Positions 7,559 to 14,061 of a DNA stretch of 14,109 nucleotides are shown here, one piece after another; the first letter of the stretch is position 1; each line of letters starts with the position of its first letter. Origin of the DNA: Thomasclavelia spiroformis (GTDB lineage: Bacteria > Bacillota_I > Bacilli_A > Erysipelotrichales > Coprobacillaceae); assembly GCA_018369555.1 (NCBI GenBank), contig JAGZCC010000060.1, positions 1 to 14,109 of the forward strand, written 5' to 3'. Made by a program: the position numbers and the translations under genes. The notes beneath the pieces were generated by a model, which ran no database searches, was not told the DNA's origin, and worked only from the letters and a program-made list of their open reading frames with translations.

Positions 7559-7919
7559 ATTATGAATAAATAGTAAATTTAAAACTATGATTAGTAAAAG
7601 ATGTTGATAGTTAATCTAGATTATAAGTATTCAATATAAATGATAAGTGTATTTTTTCAAGCGTAAATTATATTTTTTAAGTATAATTTCCTATGTGGCT
7701 ATTGAAAGACATTTTGTTTTGTAAATAGTGATAATAGTGTAGCTGGATACATTGATTGTAATTATTAATTGTTACATACTAATTTTTTTTATAATTTGTG
7801 TATTAAAAAGATTTATTGAAAATAGATTGAATTTTAAAATTAAGATAACTAACGTATTTTATAAGATTATTGATTAACCAATAGTTAACAAACTTATAAT
7901 AAATTGATCTTGTTGAATT
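7559..7919. other. AT-rich intergenic stretch with no recognised gene
   Basis: About 360 bp lie between two convergent transcription units. No ORF with a ribosome binding site, no convincing promoter pair, and no tRNA-like or long-stem structure was seen on either strand. It may be decayed DNA. Confidence 0.6.
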
Positions 7920-7946
7920 AAAAAGGTCTGCCATCAATGGCAGACC
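7920..7946 (-). terminator. Intrinsic terminator of the yhgE-like gene
   Basis: GGTCTGCCAT (7925-7934) and ATGGCAGACC (7937-7946) form a perfect 10-bp stem with a 2-nt gap, so the real loop is formed by opening the inner pair. The A run at 7920-7924 becomes a U tract on the minus strand. It lies about 60 bp beyond the leftward gene's stop. Confidence 0.88.
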
Positions 7947-8005
7947 AGTTTATTTAAAATATATTTTAGTAAAGATTTAAATCATATACTGTTTTTTACT
8001 CGATT

Positions 8006-10444
8006 TTATTCATTAACATTTTCAAATGCTTGAGGAATTAATGGAGTAGGTTTTTTTATACGTCGATTATAAATTAATATAGTTAATAAACTGCATACTA
8101 CAATTATTCCTATAAATACCATAATCTCAATATTTACTGAAGTATTTGGCATACTTAGTACTTTTCTAAATCCATCAACACTATAAGTAAATGGCATAAA
8201 TGGATGAATTGCTTGGTAAATTGCATTTGATGTTTCCAATGGATAAGTACCTGCTGAACCACCTAAATTAATTACCATAAAGACTAATAAGATAAATTCG
8301 CCAATTTTTCCACATACAATACTTAATAAAGTAACTAGAGCCATTAATGCCCATCCAACAATTATAGCAAAAATAAATGTCATTAATAATTGTTGAGGAT
8401 TTAAATTACAGAAAAGCATTAATGATGCAATCATTAAAATAGCTGCAACTGCTGAAACCGCAAACCAAATAGAGGCTTTTGATAACCAATATTTAAAACC
8501 ACTTTCAGCTTTTTCTACATCATTAAATAAAGGATACATTAATGTAAAAGCCATACTAGCTACATAAAGTCCAACGCTCATCATATATGGGGCCATTCCT
8601 TGACCATTATTTTCAACAACTGAAATTTCTCGATGTGATGTATCAACTGGACTAGCAATCATATCAAAAGTTTTTTCATCACCATTAATATTACTGATTT
8701 GATCAGCTCCATCTTTTAAAGAAGTACTTAAAGTATTGGTTCCATTTTTCAACGTATCTAGGCCTTCACCTAAAGTAATTGAACCAAGAGCTAATTGATT
8801 GGCTCCATTGCTGATTTGATTAGCACCACTAGTTAATTGAGTAGCTCCATTTATTAATGGTTGATTGTTGTTTACTAGTGTACTTGTACCAAGAGCTAAT
8901 TGATTTGCTCCTTGATTCAAAGCATTGACGCCATTAACTAAAGAAGGTGCTTGTAAAGTTAATTGATTAGTTCCCGCTTTTAATTCTTTTGTACCAGTAT
9001 TCAAGGTTGATGAATTAGCATTTAATTTTGCTAAACCAAGATTAAGGTTATTTGCACCGTTAAAATAACTCATTAAACCTGTTTTTAAACTTTTTTCTTT
9101 AGGAATAGTAACAAGGTCACCAGCGTTATTAGTGTATTGACCACTATTAACAGAAGCATCAAGTTGATTTAAATTAGTTTGAATAGTTTTACTTCCCGCA
9201 AGTAAACCAGCATCATTGCTTAAGGCATTATTCATTGTAGAAAGATTTGTATCCATTGTTTTAATTAATTCATAGGATGAAGGTAAGGCTTCTTTTATAC
9301 CTAAATTAGCTAAACCTAATTCTTCAACTTCTTCTTTTGTTAAACCTTCAGTTAATATTTTTTTCGCTAAAGCTTGATAAGTAGGATTATTGCTATTTTC
9401 AAGTTTATCAATTAGTTTAGTATAGTTTGATACAGATATACTAGCATTATTTACTTGAGTAGCCATTTGTTCTAATCCATTTACAACTTGCTGATTTCCT
9501 TTTTTTAACTGAGTTGTTCCATTGGCTAATGTTTCAATGCCTTGAGTTAATAGGGCATTGTTATTAATTAGCTGTTGACTGCCAGCATAAGCTGTTGCGA
9601 CACCGTTTATATACTGATCAGTACCATCTTTGAGCTTACTAGCGCCGTGATCTAATTTATTTATTCCGTTTGCTAGTGCAGGAGTAGAGTTATTGAAGGT
9701 ATTTACACCTTCTTTTAAGGAATAAACACCGTTATTAATAGCTAGTACCCCTTGAGTATAGTCTTTAAGACCATTTGTAAGAGTAGAGGCACCATCTTTA
9801 AAAGTAATGGAACTAGAGGCTAATAACTGTAAGTTTTGGGAAATTGTTTTGTTTCCATCAATTAATTGACTTGAACCATCATTAATTTCACTAGAACCAT
9901 CAGCTGCCATGGTCATTCCATTTTTAAGACTGCCAAGTTGATCAAAAATAGTTTCAGCATATGTTTTAGTTATAGTAGAAGAAACTTCGGCTTTTATCTT
10001 AGCAATTGCTGAATCATTCATTTTAGAAGCAATATAACTACTTCCTGGATTAGTAGTATAATTTAAAATCATTTTTTGAGGATTTTCATCTAATAATGTA
10101 GTGGCATTTTTAGAAAAATTACTAGGAATAGTAACTATCATGTAATAATCACCGTCTTTTAGGCCCTCATTAGCAGTTTTTGCATCAACGATATTAAAAT
10201 TCATTGAATCATTTTCTTTAAGATTTTTAGCTAATTCTTTACCAACATCTAATGTTGTATCATTATAGTTAACTTTTTTATCTTTATTAACTACTGCAAC
10301 AGGGATATTTTTAGTATTCCCATACGGATCCCAAATTGACCCTAAAAATACACCGGCATAAATACTAGGAATTGCGATGATGGCTATAATTACTATTTTT
10401 AACCACCAATTTTTAAAAAATGCAGACCACTCTTTTTTTATCAT
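8006..10444 (-). CDS. yhgE: YhgE/Pip-family membrane protein
   Basis: An 812-residue member of the YhgE/Pip (phage infection protein) family, built on an ABC-2-type membrane fold. Family members include the Lactococcus phage receptor Pip, and the type VII secretion component EsaA is related. One transmembrane helix (about 14-36) is followed by a large extracellular region (about 37-610). That region contains a long run of heptad-like repeats of the form G-A-x-Q-L-x-x. A C-terminal membrane domain has about five helices (617-640, 658-680, 683-705, 712-730, 768-790), with the family segment GGSAGTYPLE and HPFMPFTYSVDGFRKVL around 727-762. The start is ATG at 10444, because AGGAGAT (10451-10457) is spaced for it; an in-frame TTG at 10462 is upstream of that site. 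It diverges from an Rrf2 regulator that probably controls it. Transport substrate or receptor role is unknown. Confidence 0.9.
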   Translation of the reverse strand: MIKKEWSAFFKNWWLKIVIIAIIAIPSIYAGVFLGSIWDPYGNTKNIPVAVVNKDKKVNYNDTTLDVGKELAKNLKENDSMNFNIVDAKTANEGLKDGDYYMIVTIPSNFSKNATTLLDENPQKMILNYTTNPGSSYIASKMNDSAIAKIKAEVSSTITKTYAETIFDQLGSLKNGMTMAADGSSEINDGSSQLIDGNKTISQNLQLLASSSITFKDGASTLTNGLKDYTQGVLAINNGVYSLKEGVNTFNNSTPALANGINKLDHGASKLKDGTDQYINGVATAYAGSQQLINNNALLTQGIETLANGTTQLKKGNQQVVNGLEQMATQVNNASISVSNYTKLIDKLENSNNPTYQALAKKILTEGLTKEEVEELGLANLGIKEALPSSYELIKTMDTNLSTMNNALSNDAGLLAGSKTIQTNLNQLDASVNSGQYTNNAGDLVTIPKEKSLKTGLMSYFNGANNLNLGLAKLNANSSTLNTGTKELKAGTNQLTLQAPSLVNGVNALNQGANQLALGTSTLVNNNQPLINGATQLTSGANQISNGANQLALGSITLGEGLDTLKNGTNTLSTSLKDGADQISNINGDEKTFDMIASPVDTSHREISVVENNGQGMAPYMMSVGLYVASMAFTLMYPLFNDVEKAESGFKYWLSKASIWFAVSAVAAILMIASLMLFCNLNPQQLLMTFIFAIIVGWALMALVTLLSIVCGKIGEFILLVFMVINLGGSAGTYPLETSNAIYQAIHPFMPFTYSVDGFRKVLSMPNTSVNIEIMVFIGIIVVCSLLTILIYNRRIKKPTPLIPQAFENVNE
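8783..8911 (-). repeat. Internal DNA repeat within the yhgE-like gene
   Basis: A 24-bp segment at 8783-8806 recurs at 8888-8911 with one mismatch, exactly 105 bp (35 codons, five heptads) apart. Both copies encode the peptide GANQLALG. The surrounding region is a heptad array (NGATQLTS, GANQISN, GANQLAL). In-frame recombination between copies could change the length of the extracellular stalk in whole heptads. Confidence 0.75.
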
Positions 10445-10461
10445 TTTGGTATCTCCTTTCA

Positions 10462-10505
10462 ATAAATAGATATTATATATCCATGGATATTGATTATCTA
10501 TTTAT
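10462..10505. promoter_or_regulatory. 44-bp concentric palindrome at the yhgE-like transcription start
   Basis: The outer arms ATAAATAGATA (10462-10472) and TATCTATTTAT (10495-10505) are perfect complements. The inner 14-bp palindrome ATATCCATGGATAT (10477-10490) shares exactly the same centre (10483.5). It begins just downstream of the minus-strand -10 box and reaches the yhgE-like ribosome binding site. It may be an operator, an mRNA stem-loop, or both. Confidence 0.7.
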
Positions 10506-10513
10506 AGCAATAC

Positions 10514-10542
10514 ATTTTATGCCTCTTAAATCAATTTGTCAA
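10514..10542 (-). promoter_or_regulatory. Promoter of the yhgE-like gene
   Basis: On the minus strand, TTGACA (10537-10542) and TAAAAT (10514-10519) are separated by exactly 17 bp, a near-consensus housekeeping promoter. Transcription would start near 10507, at the edge of the 44-bp palindrome. Confidence 0.75.
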
Positions 10543-10551
10543 TTGATTTAA
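10526..10551. promoter_or_regulatory. Operator-like dyad over the yhgE-like -35 box
   Basis: TTAAATCAATT (10526-10536) and AATTGATTTAA (10541-10551) are perfect 11-bp inverted arms around TGTC. The dyad covers the minus-strand -35 hexamer, so a bound protein would block that promoter. It differs from the GATATT-type motif, so a second regulator is possible. Confidence 0.6.
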
Positions 10552-10582
10552 ATAGAAATTTATAATGGTTTATATTTAGATA

Positions 10583-10611
10583 TTGAATATCGCTAATTAA
10601 CAACTTATAAT
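10583..10611 (+). promoter_or_regulatory. Promoter of the Rrf2-family gene
   Basis: TTGAAT (10583-10588) and TATAAT (10606-10611) are spaced by 17 bp. The -35 lies inside the 13-bp palindrome GATATTGAATATC (10579-10591), suggesting autoregulation. Confidence 0.7.
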
Positions 10612-10663
10612 AAAAGTGCTACCAATTATAACAAACTAAAATTATAACGAATAGGAGAATAGT

Positions 10664-11110
10664 ATGAAGGTTAAAAACAGTGTTGAACAAGCAATTTGTT
10701 TATTGATTATGATTGCACATAGTGATAAAAACACGCCTCTTAAAAGTTATAATATATCTAAAAGTCTTGGTGTATCAGATTCTTATTTAAAGAAAATAAT
10801 TCGTCAGTTAGTAGTAGCTGGTTTAATTACTTCTGAGGCGGGTAAAAATGGCGGGGTTTCTTTAAAACATTCGCCCAATAAAATTACTTTATTAGATATT
10901 TTTGAAGCAATTGAGGGAAAAGAACCATTTGCAAGAGCAACTGGATTGGTAGAACGGGTCTTTTTAAATGAACAAAAAGAAGTTAAAGAACAAAAACAAG
11001 CAATGATTCTAGAAGCTTTTAATCAAGCAGAAAAGAGTTATAAAGAAAAATTAAAAACTATTACTTTACAAATGGCAATGATCGATCATGAACAAAAACT
11101 TAACAGATAA
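10664..11110 (+). CDS. Rrf2-family transcriptional regulator
   Basis: A 148-residue DNA-binding regulator of the Rrf2 family. Residues 1-67 are the winged helix-turn-helix: the opening KNSVEQAICLLIMIA, a recognition helix near 37-51 (GVSDSYLKKIIRQLV), and the glycine-rich wing SEAGKNGGVSL (57-67). The family segment ITLLDIFEAIEG (74-85) follows, then a dimerisation helix. The three clustered cysteines that hold an Fe-S cluster in IscR or NsrR are absent: the only cysteine is C12. It therefore resembles cluster-free members such as YwnA and must sense something other than an Fe-S cluster state. ATG 10664 has AGGAG at 10653-10657. Divergent placement and shared inverted repeats suggest it represses the yhgE-like gene and itself; this is inference. 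Confidence 0.9.
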   Translation: MKVKNSVEQAICLLIMIAHSDKNTPLKSYNISKSLGVSDSYLKKIIRQLVVAGLITSEAGKNGGVSLKHSPNKITLLDIFEAIEGKEPFARATGLVERVFLNEQKEVKEQKQAMILEAFNQAEKSYKEKLKTITLQMAMIDHEQKLNR

Positions 11111-11132
11111 TTTTCTGCAAAAAATAAATATA

Positions 11133-11141
11133 TGCTATAAT
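11133..11141 (+). promoter_or_regulatory. Extended -10 promoter before the HAD phosphatase gene
   Basis: TGCTATAAT (11133-11141) is a consensus extended -10. No clear -35 was seen. It starts 21 bp after the last base of the -10 from the ATG at 11162, giving a short leader. No terminator separates it from the Rrf2 gene. Confidence 0.6.
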
Positions 11142-11161
11142 AGTGTGCTGGGAGTGATTAG

Positions 11162-11815
11162 ATGATAAATACAGTTATATTTGATTTAGATGGAACATTA
11201 ATTAATTCAATTGAAGATTTAGGAGATACGGTAAATCAACTATTAAAAAAAAGGGGTTATCCTATTCATGATTTTAATAGTTATTGTAAGTTTGTTGGTG
11301 ATGGTGTAATCAAATTAATTGAACGTGCTTTACCAAAAAATTGTAATGATGATATTATGGAAATAAAGCGTGAGTTTGATGAAGTTTATGGTAAAAATTG
11401 TCTTAATAAGACAAAAGCGTATGCAGGTGTTGTTGAATTATTAGAAATATTGAAAAAACATGATTATAATTTAGCAGTAGTAACTAATAAACCACAAAAA
11501 CATGCAGTTAAAATTACAAAGGCATTATTTCCGGATACTTTTGATTATATCTTTGGAAATAGTGCTTTACATCCAAAAAAACCTAATCCTTGCTTGACTA
11601 ATTTGGTTATTGATTTATTTGATGTTAAGAAAAATGAAGTAGTTTATATTGGTGATAGCGATGTTGATATTCAAACTGCTCAAAATACTAAAGTAAAATC
11701 AATTGGAGTATCTTGGGGATTTAGAGGAAAAGAAGAATTGATTAATAGTAATGCTGATTGTGTTGTGGATTATCCACAAGAAATTTGGAGTAAGATTAAT
11801 GATTGGAGTAAGTAG
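11162..11815 (+). CDS. HAD-superfamily phosphatase, phosphoglycolate phosphatase-like
   Basis: A 217-residue cytoplasmic phosphatase of HAD subfamily I. Motif I is FDLDGT, with nucleophile D8 and acid/base D10. A helical cap covers about residues 15-85. Motif II is VVTNKP (T108), motif III is the lysine of KKPNP (139-143), and motif IV is GDSDVDIQTA (164-173) with the Mg-binding aspartates. The closest named types are Gph (phosphoglycolate) and PpaX (pyrophosphate), but many relatives hydrolyse nucleotides or sugar phosphates, so the substrate is open. GGGAG at 11150-11154 supports ATG 11162. The 3' end overlaps the DUF523 gene by 17 bp, so the two are probably translated together. Confidence 0.9.
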   Translation: MINTVIFDLDGTLINSIEDLGDTVNQLLKKRGYPIHDFNSYCKFVGDGVIKLIERALPKNCNDDIMEIKREFDEVYGKNCLNKTKAYAGVVELLEILKKHDYNLAVVTNKPQKHAVKITKALFPDTFDYIFGNSALHPKKPNPCLTNLVIDLFDVKKNEVVYIGDSDVDIQTAQNTKVKSIGVSWGFRGKEELINSNADCVVDYPQEIWSKINDWSK

Positions 11816-12239
11816 TTGTCTGGCAGGAATTAAATGTACTTATCGTGGTGGTGATAATTTTATTGGATCGATTAAGGAGTTAGTTGATCAAAATAAAGCG
11901 ATTATGATTTGTCCAGAAGTTTTAGGTGGTTTGACGATACCGAGGGCTCCTTGTGAAATTGTTGGTGATAAGGTGATTAATAATCTAGGTGAAGATAAAA
12001 CTACGGAATATTTATTAGGGGCAAAAAGGGCATTGAAGATTCTTTTGGAAAATGATGTAAAGGTTGTTTTATTGAAAAGTAAAAGTCCTAGTTGTGGTAA
12101 GGATTATGTTTATGATGGGAATTTTAATCATACTTTAGTTAAAGGTGATGGAATTACATGTAGATTGTTGAAGGAACATGGTATTGTTGTGTTTAATGAA
12201 TCTGAAATAGAGGCCTTTTTTAAGTACATTAATGGTTGA
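11799..12239 (+). CDS. DUF523 protein, TudS-like Fe-S desulfidase candidate
   Basis: A 146-residue DUF523 protein. The family includes TudS, which removes sulfur from thiouracil or 4-thio-UMP at a [4Fe-4S] cluster held by three cysteines. The conserved blocks are present: VSSCLAGIKCTYRGG (4-18), MICPEVLGGLTIPR (36-49), KSKSPSCGKD (93-102), then GDGITCRLL. C7, C38 and C99 occupy the family cysteine positions and are the likely cluster ligands; C13, C52 and C121 are additional. Thus desulfidase activity is plausible but the substrate is inferred. The start is ATG 11799, giving the standard short N-terminus MIGVSSC, with GGAG at 11787-11790; an upstream in-frame ATG at 11751 would add unconserved residues. 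It overlaps the HAD phosphatase gene, hinting at a joint salvage step. Confidence 0.85.
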   Translation: MIGVSSCLAGIKCTYRGGDNFIGSIKELVDQNKAIMICPEVLGGLTIPRAPCEIVGDKVINNLGEDKTTEYLLGAKRALKILLENDVKVVLLKSKSPSCGKDYVYDGNFNHTLVKGDGITCRLLKEHGIVVFNESEIEAFFKYING

Positions 12240-12249
12240 TAATTTGTTA

Positions 12250-12278
12250 ATGACATTAAAAAATTATTATGGTAGAAT
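12250..12278 (+). promoter_or_regulatory. Promoter of the Ldh2-VOC unit
   Basis: ATGACA (12250-12255, five of six consensus bases) and TAGAAT (12273-12278) are spaced 17 bp apart, 30 bp before the dehydrogenase start. This argues for an independent unit from the DUF523 gene. Confidence 0.65.
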
Positions 12279-12308
12279 GTTGATAATATAAGATAAGTGA
12301 GGTAAATT

Positions 12309-13430
12309 ATGGCACATATTAAGTTTAAATTTGATATTTTAAATGCTTTTTGTAATGAAGCTTTTGAAAAATTTGGTTTTAGTAAAGAAGAAAGTAAAAT
12401 TATTACAGATGTATTACTTTTATCAGATATTTATGGAATTGAATCACATGGGATGCAAAGACTTTCAAGATATCATAAAGGAATCGAAAAAGGAATGATT
12501 AAAGTTGATGCTAAACCTGAAATTGTTTTTGAAACACCTGTTTCTGCAGTAATTGATGGTCATGCGGGAATGGGACAATTAATTAGTAAGTTTGCAATGG
12601 AAAAATGTATTGAAAAAGCTAAGAATGTAGGTATGGCAATTGTAACAGTTAGAAATTCTAACCATTATGGAATTGCAGGATATTATGCAAAAATGGCTTG
12701 TGATCAAGGGTTAATGGGGATGTCATTTACTAACTCAGAAGCTATTATGGTACCAACATTTGCTCGTAAAGCAATGCTTGGTTCAAATCCAATCGCTTTA
12801 GCAATGCCGGCTAAACCATATCCATTTTTCTTTGATGCATCAACTACGGTAGTAACAAGAGGAAAGTTGGAAATGTATCGTAAAGCAGAAAAGGAATTAC
12901 CTCAAGGTTGGGCATTAGATAAAGATGGTAATCCTTCATGTGATGCTCCTGATGTTTTAGATAATATCGCAAATAAAATTGGTGGGGGAATTATGCCATT
13001 AGGTGGTTCAACAGAGCAATTAGGTAGCCATAAAGGTTATGGATATGGAATGTTCTGTGAGATTTTCTGTTCAATTTTATCACAAGGTTTAACATCTAAT
13101 CATACACATATTGATGGTGTAGGTGGAACTTGTCATGGCTTTATTGCAATTGATCCAAAAGTTTTTGGAAATCCTGAAGATATTGAAGCCCATTTTTCAA
13201 CTTTCTTACAAGAATTAAGAGATGCTCCAAAAGCTAAAGGACAATCACGTATTTATACTCATGGTGAAAAAGAAATTGAAGCGGTTAAAGATCGTATGGA
13301 AAATGGAATTGACGTAGATGTTAAAACTATTTTAGAAATGAAAGATTTATCTAATTTTGTTGGTGTTGATTTTGAAAAATATTTTGGTAAGTTAGATATT
13401 GAAGATAGTGGATATAAGACGGTTTATTAA
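12309..13430 (+). CDS. Ldh2 family malate/L-lactate-type dehydrogenase
   Basis: A 373-residue NAD(P)-dependent 2-hydroxyacid oxidoreductase of the Ldh2/YlbC/MdH-type family, structurally unrelated to classical LDH. Family landmarks are visible: ESHGMQRL (45-52) with the conserved His47 and Arg51, NSNHYGIAGYY (116-126) with His119, LGSNPIA (157-163) and FDASTTVVTRGK (175-186) in the cofactor region, then GSHKGYGYG (239-247). Relatives use malate, lactate, sulfolactate, ureidoglycolate or 2,3-diketogulonate, so the substrate cannot be fixed. The length is slightly above typical because of the C-terminal tail (around 335-373). GAGG at 12299-12302 precedes ATG 12309. A VOC-fold gene follows 11 bp downstream, probably in the same transcript. 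Confidence 0.92.
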   Translation: MAHIKFKFDILNAFCNEAFEKFGFSKEESKIITDVLLLSDIYGIESHGMQRLSRYHKGIEKGMIKVDAKPEIVFETPVSAVIDGHAGMGQLISKFAMEKCIEKAKNVGMAIVTVRNSNHYGIAGYYAKMACDQGLMGMSFTNSEAIMVPTFARKAMLGSNPIALAMPAKPYPFFFDASTTVVTRGKLEMYRKAEKELPQGWALDKDGNPSCDAPDVLDNIANKIGGGIMPLGGSTEQLGSHKGYGYGMFCEIFCSILSQGLTSNHTHIDGVGGTCHGFIAIDPKVFGNPEDIEAHFSTFLQELRDAPKAKGQSRIYTHGEKEIEAVKDRMENGIDVDVKTILEMKDLSNFVGVDFEKYFGKLDIEDSGYKTVY

Positions 13431-13441
13431 GGGAATTTTAT

Positions 13442-13810
13442 ATGGAATTTAAGTGTGTACATTGTAATATTAATATTACAGATATTGAAAAAAGTGTAGC
13501 ATTTTATCAAAAGGCATTAGGTTTAAAAGTTGAAAGAACTAAAGAAGCTAGTGATGGTAGTTTTGTATTAACTTATCTTGGCGATGGTATTAGTGATTTT
13601 CAAATTGAATTGACTTGGTTAAAAGATCATCCCCAACCATATGATTTAGGTGAAAATGAAAGTCATATTTGTTTTGAAGTAGACGATTATCAAAAAGCAT
13701 ATGAGTTACATAAGGAAATGGGATGCATTTGTTTTGAAAATAAAGAGATGGGATTGTATTTTATTAACGATCCTGATGATTATTGGATTGAAATCTTACC
13801 AAAGAGATAG
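13442..13810 (+). CDS. VOC/glyoxalase-I-like metalloprotein
   Basis: A 122-residue vicinal-oxygen-chelate protein with two beta-alpha-beta-beta-beta modules (about 4-58 and 71-120). The four metal ligands of glyoxalase I are all in register: H7 (VHCNINI), E56 (FQIELTW), H75 (ESHICFEV) and E117 (YWIEILP). FYQKALGLKV (21-30) is the typical first-module segment. Lactoylglutathione lyase is the closest named activity, acting on methylglyoxal hemithioacetals, but many Bacillota VOC proteins act on other thiols or metabolites. AAGGGAA (13429-13435) is a modest ribosome binding site. It is downstream of the Ldh2 gene with an 11-bp gap and followed by a terminator, so it is the last gene of the unit. 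A link to lactaldehyde or methylglyoxal metabolism is possible but inferred. Confidence 0.9.
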   Translation: MEFKCVHCNINITDIEKSVAFYQKALGLKVERTKEASDGSFVLTYLGDGISDFQIELTWLKDHPQPYDLGENESHICFEVDDYQKAYELHKEMGCICFENKEMGLYFINDPDDYWIEILPKR

Positions 13811-13815
13811 AGATG

Positions 13816-13840
13816 AAGCTGTAATTAATTACAGCTTTTT
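13816..13840 (+). terminator. Intrinsic terminator of the Ldh2-VOC unit
   Basis: AAGCTGTAATT and AATTACAGCTT (13816-13837) form a perfect 22-bp palindrome, folding as an 8-9 bp stem with a small AT loop and running into TTTTT (13836-13840). Confidence 0.85.
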
Positions 13841-13963
13841 ATTATGCTAATAATTAAGAAACGTTATTAATAATTACAAAATTGTAGATTATAAATATTT
13901 TATAAGCAAGATATTATAACATTATTTGTAAGTAGCTATGAAGAATAATAAAAAGATAATATG
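13841..13963. other. AT-rich spacer before the IS110-type element
   Basis: No ORF, promoter pair or stem stands out. The left boundary of the insertion element probably lies here or close to the stem at 13964, but IS110-family elements commonly lack terminal inverted repeats, so it cannot be placed by eye. Confidence 0.5.
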
Positions 13964-14061
13964 AAGTGACCTCCTAGTTGTCAAATCGTGGATTTAGATT
14001 CATAATCAGGTTGAAAAAACAAAATAATGAGTCATTACCGCATGACAATAGGAGGTCACTT
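13964..14061 (+). ncRNA. Long stem-loop that buries the transposase ribosome binding site
   Basis: AAGTGACCTCCTA (13964-13976) pairs perfectly with TAGGAGGTCACTT (14049-14061). After a bulged G (13977), TTGTCA (13978-13983) pairs with TGACAA (14043-14048), giving 19 bp in all. The ribosome binding site GGAGG (14051-14055) lies inside the stem, opposite CCTCC (13970-13974), and the ATG follows at once. The 59-nt interior contains two small hairpins: GATT-CAT-AATC (13997-14007) and TAATG-AGT-CATTA (14025-14037). A transcript starting upstream of 13964 would hide the start site. IS110-group elements encode a bridge (guide) RNA upstream of the transposase, so this region may be part of one; that is inference. 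Confidence 0.6.

Larger units (their letters stand above)
10469..10591. promoter_or_regulatory. Three copies of a GATATT-N3-TATC motif
   Basis: GATATTATATATC (10469-10481), GATATTGATTATC (10486-10498) and GATATTGAATATC (10579-10591) match GATATTnnnTATC. The first two are 17 bp apart inside the large palindrome. The third overlaps the -35 box of the Rrf2 gene. The same motif at both divergent promoters is what is expected of one regulator controlling its target and itself; the binding protein is inferred to be the adjacent Rrf2 protein. Confidence 0.5.

Noticed and set aside
7559..7919. Possible small RNA or short gene in the gene-free stretch
   Set aside because: Only scattered AT-rich promoter-like words; no paired boxes, ribosome binding site or stable stem was found.
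10445..10462. TTG at 10462 (minus) as start of the yhgE-like gene
   Set aside because: The ribosome binding site at 10451-10457 is inside that extension and is spaced for the ATG at 10444.
10526..10551. Dyad at 10526-10551 as a transcription terminator
   Set aside because: No T tract on either side, and it overlaps a strong -35 box, so an operator role fits better.
10561..10566. TATAAT at 10561 as a plus-strand promoter
   Set aside because: No -35-like hexamer at 16-18 bp upstream, while a better pair exists at 10583-10611.
11751..11798. ATG at 11751 as start of the DUF523 protein
   Set aside because: The extra 16 residues are unconserved reading of the HAD gene; the family starts at M-I-x-V-S-x-C, matching ATG 11799.
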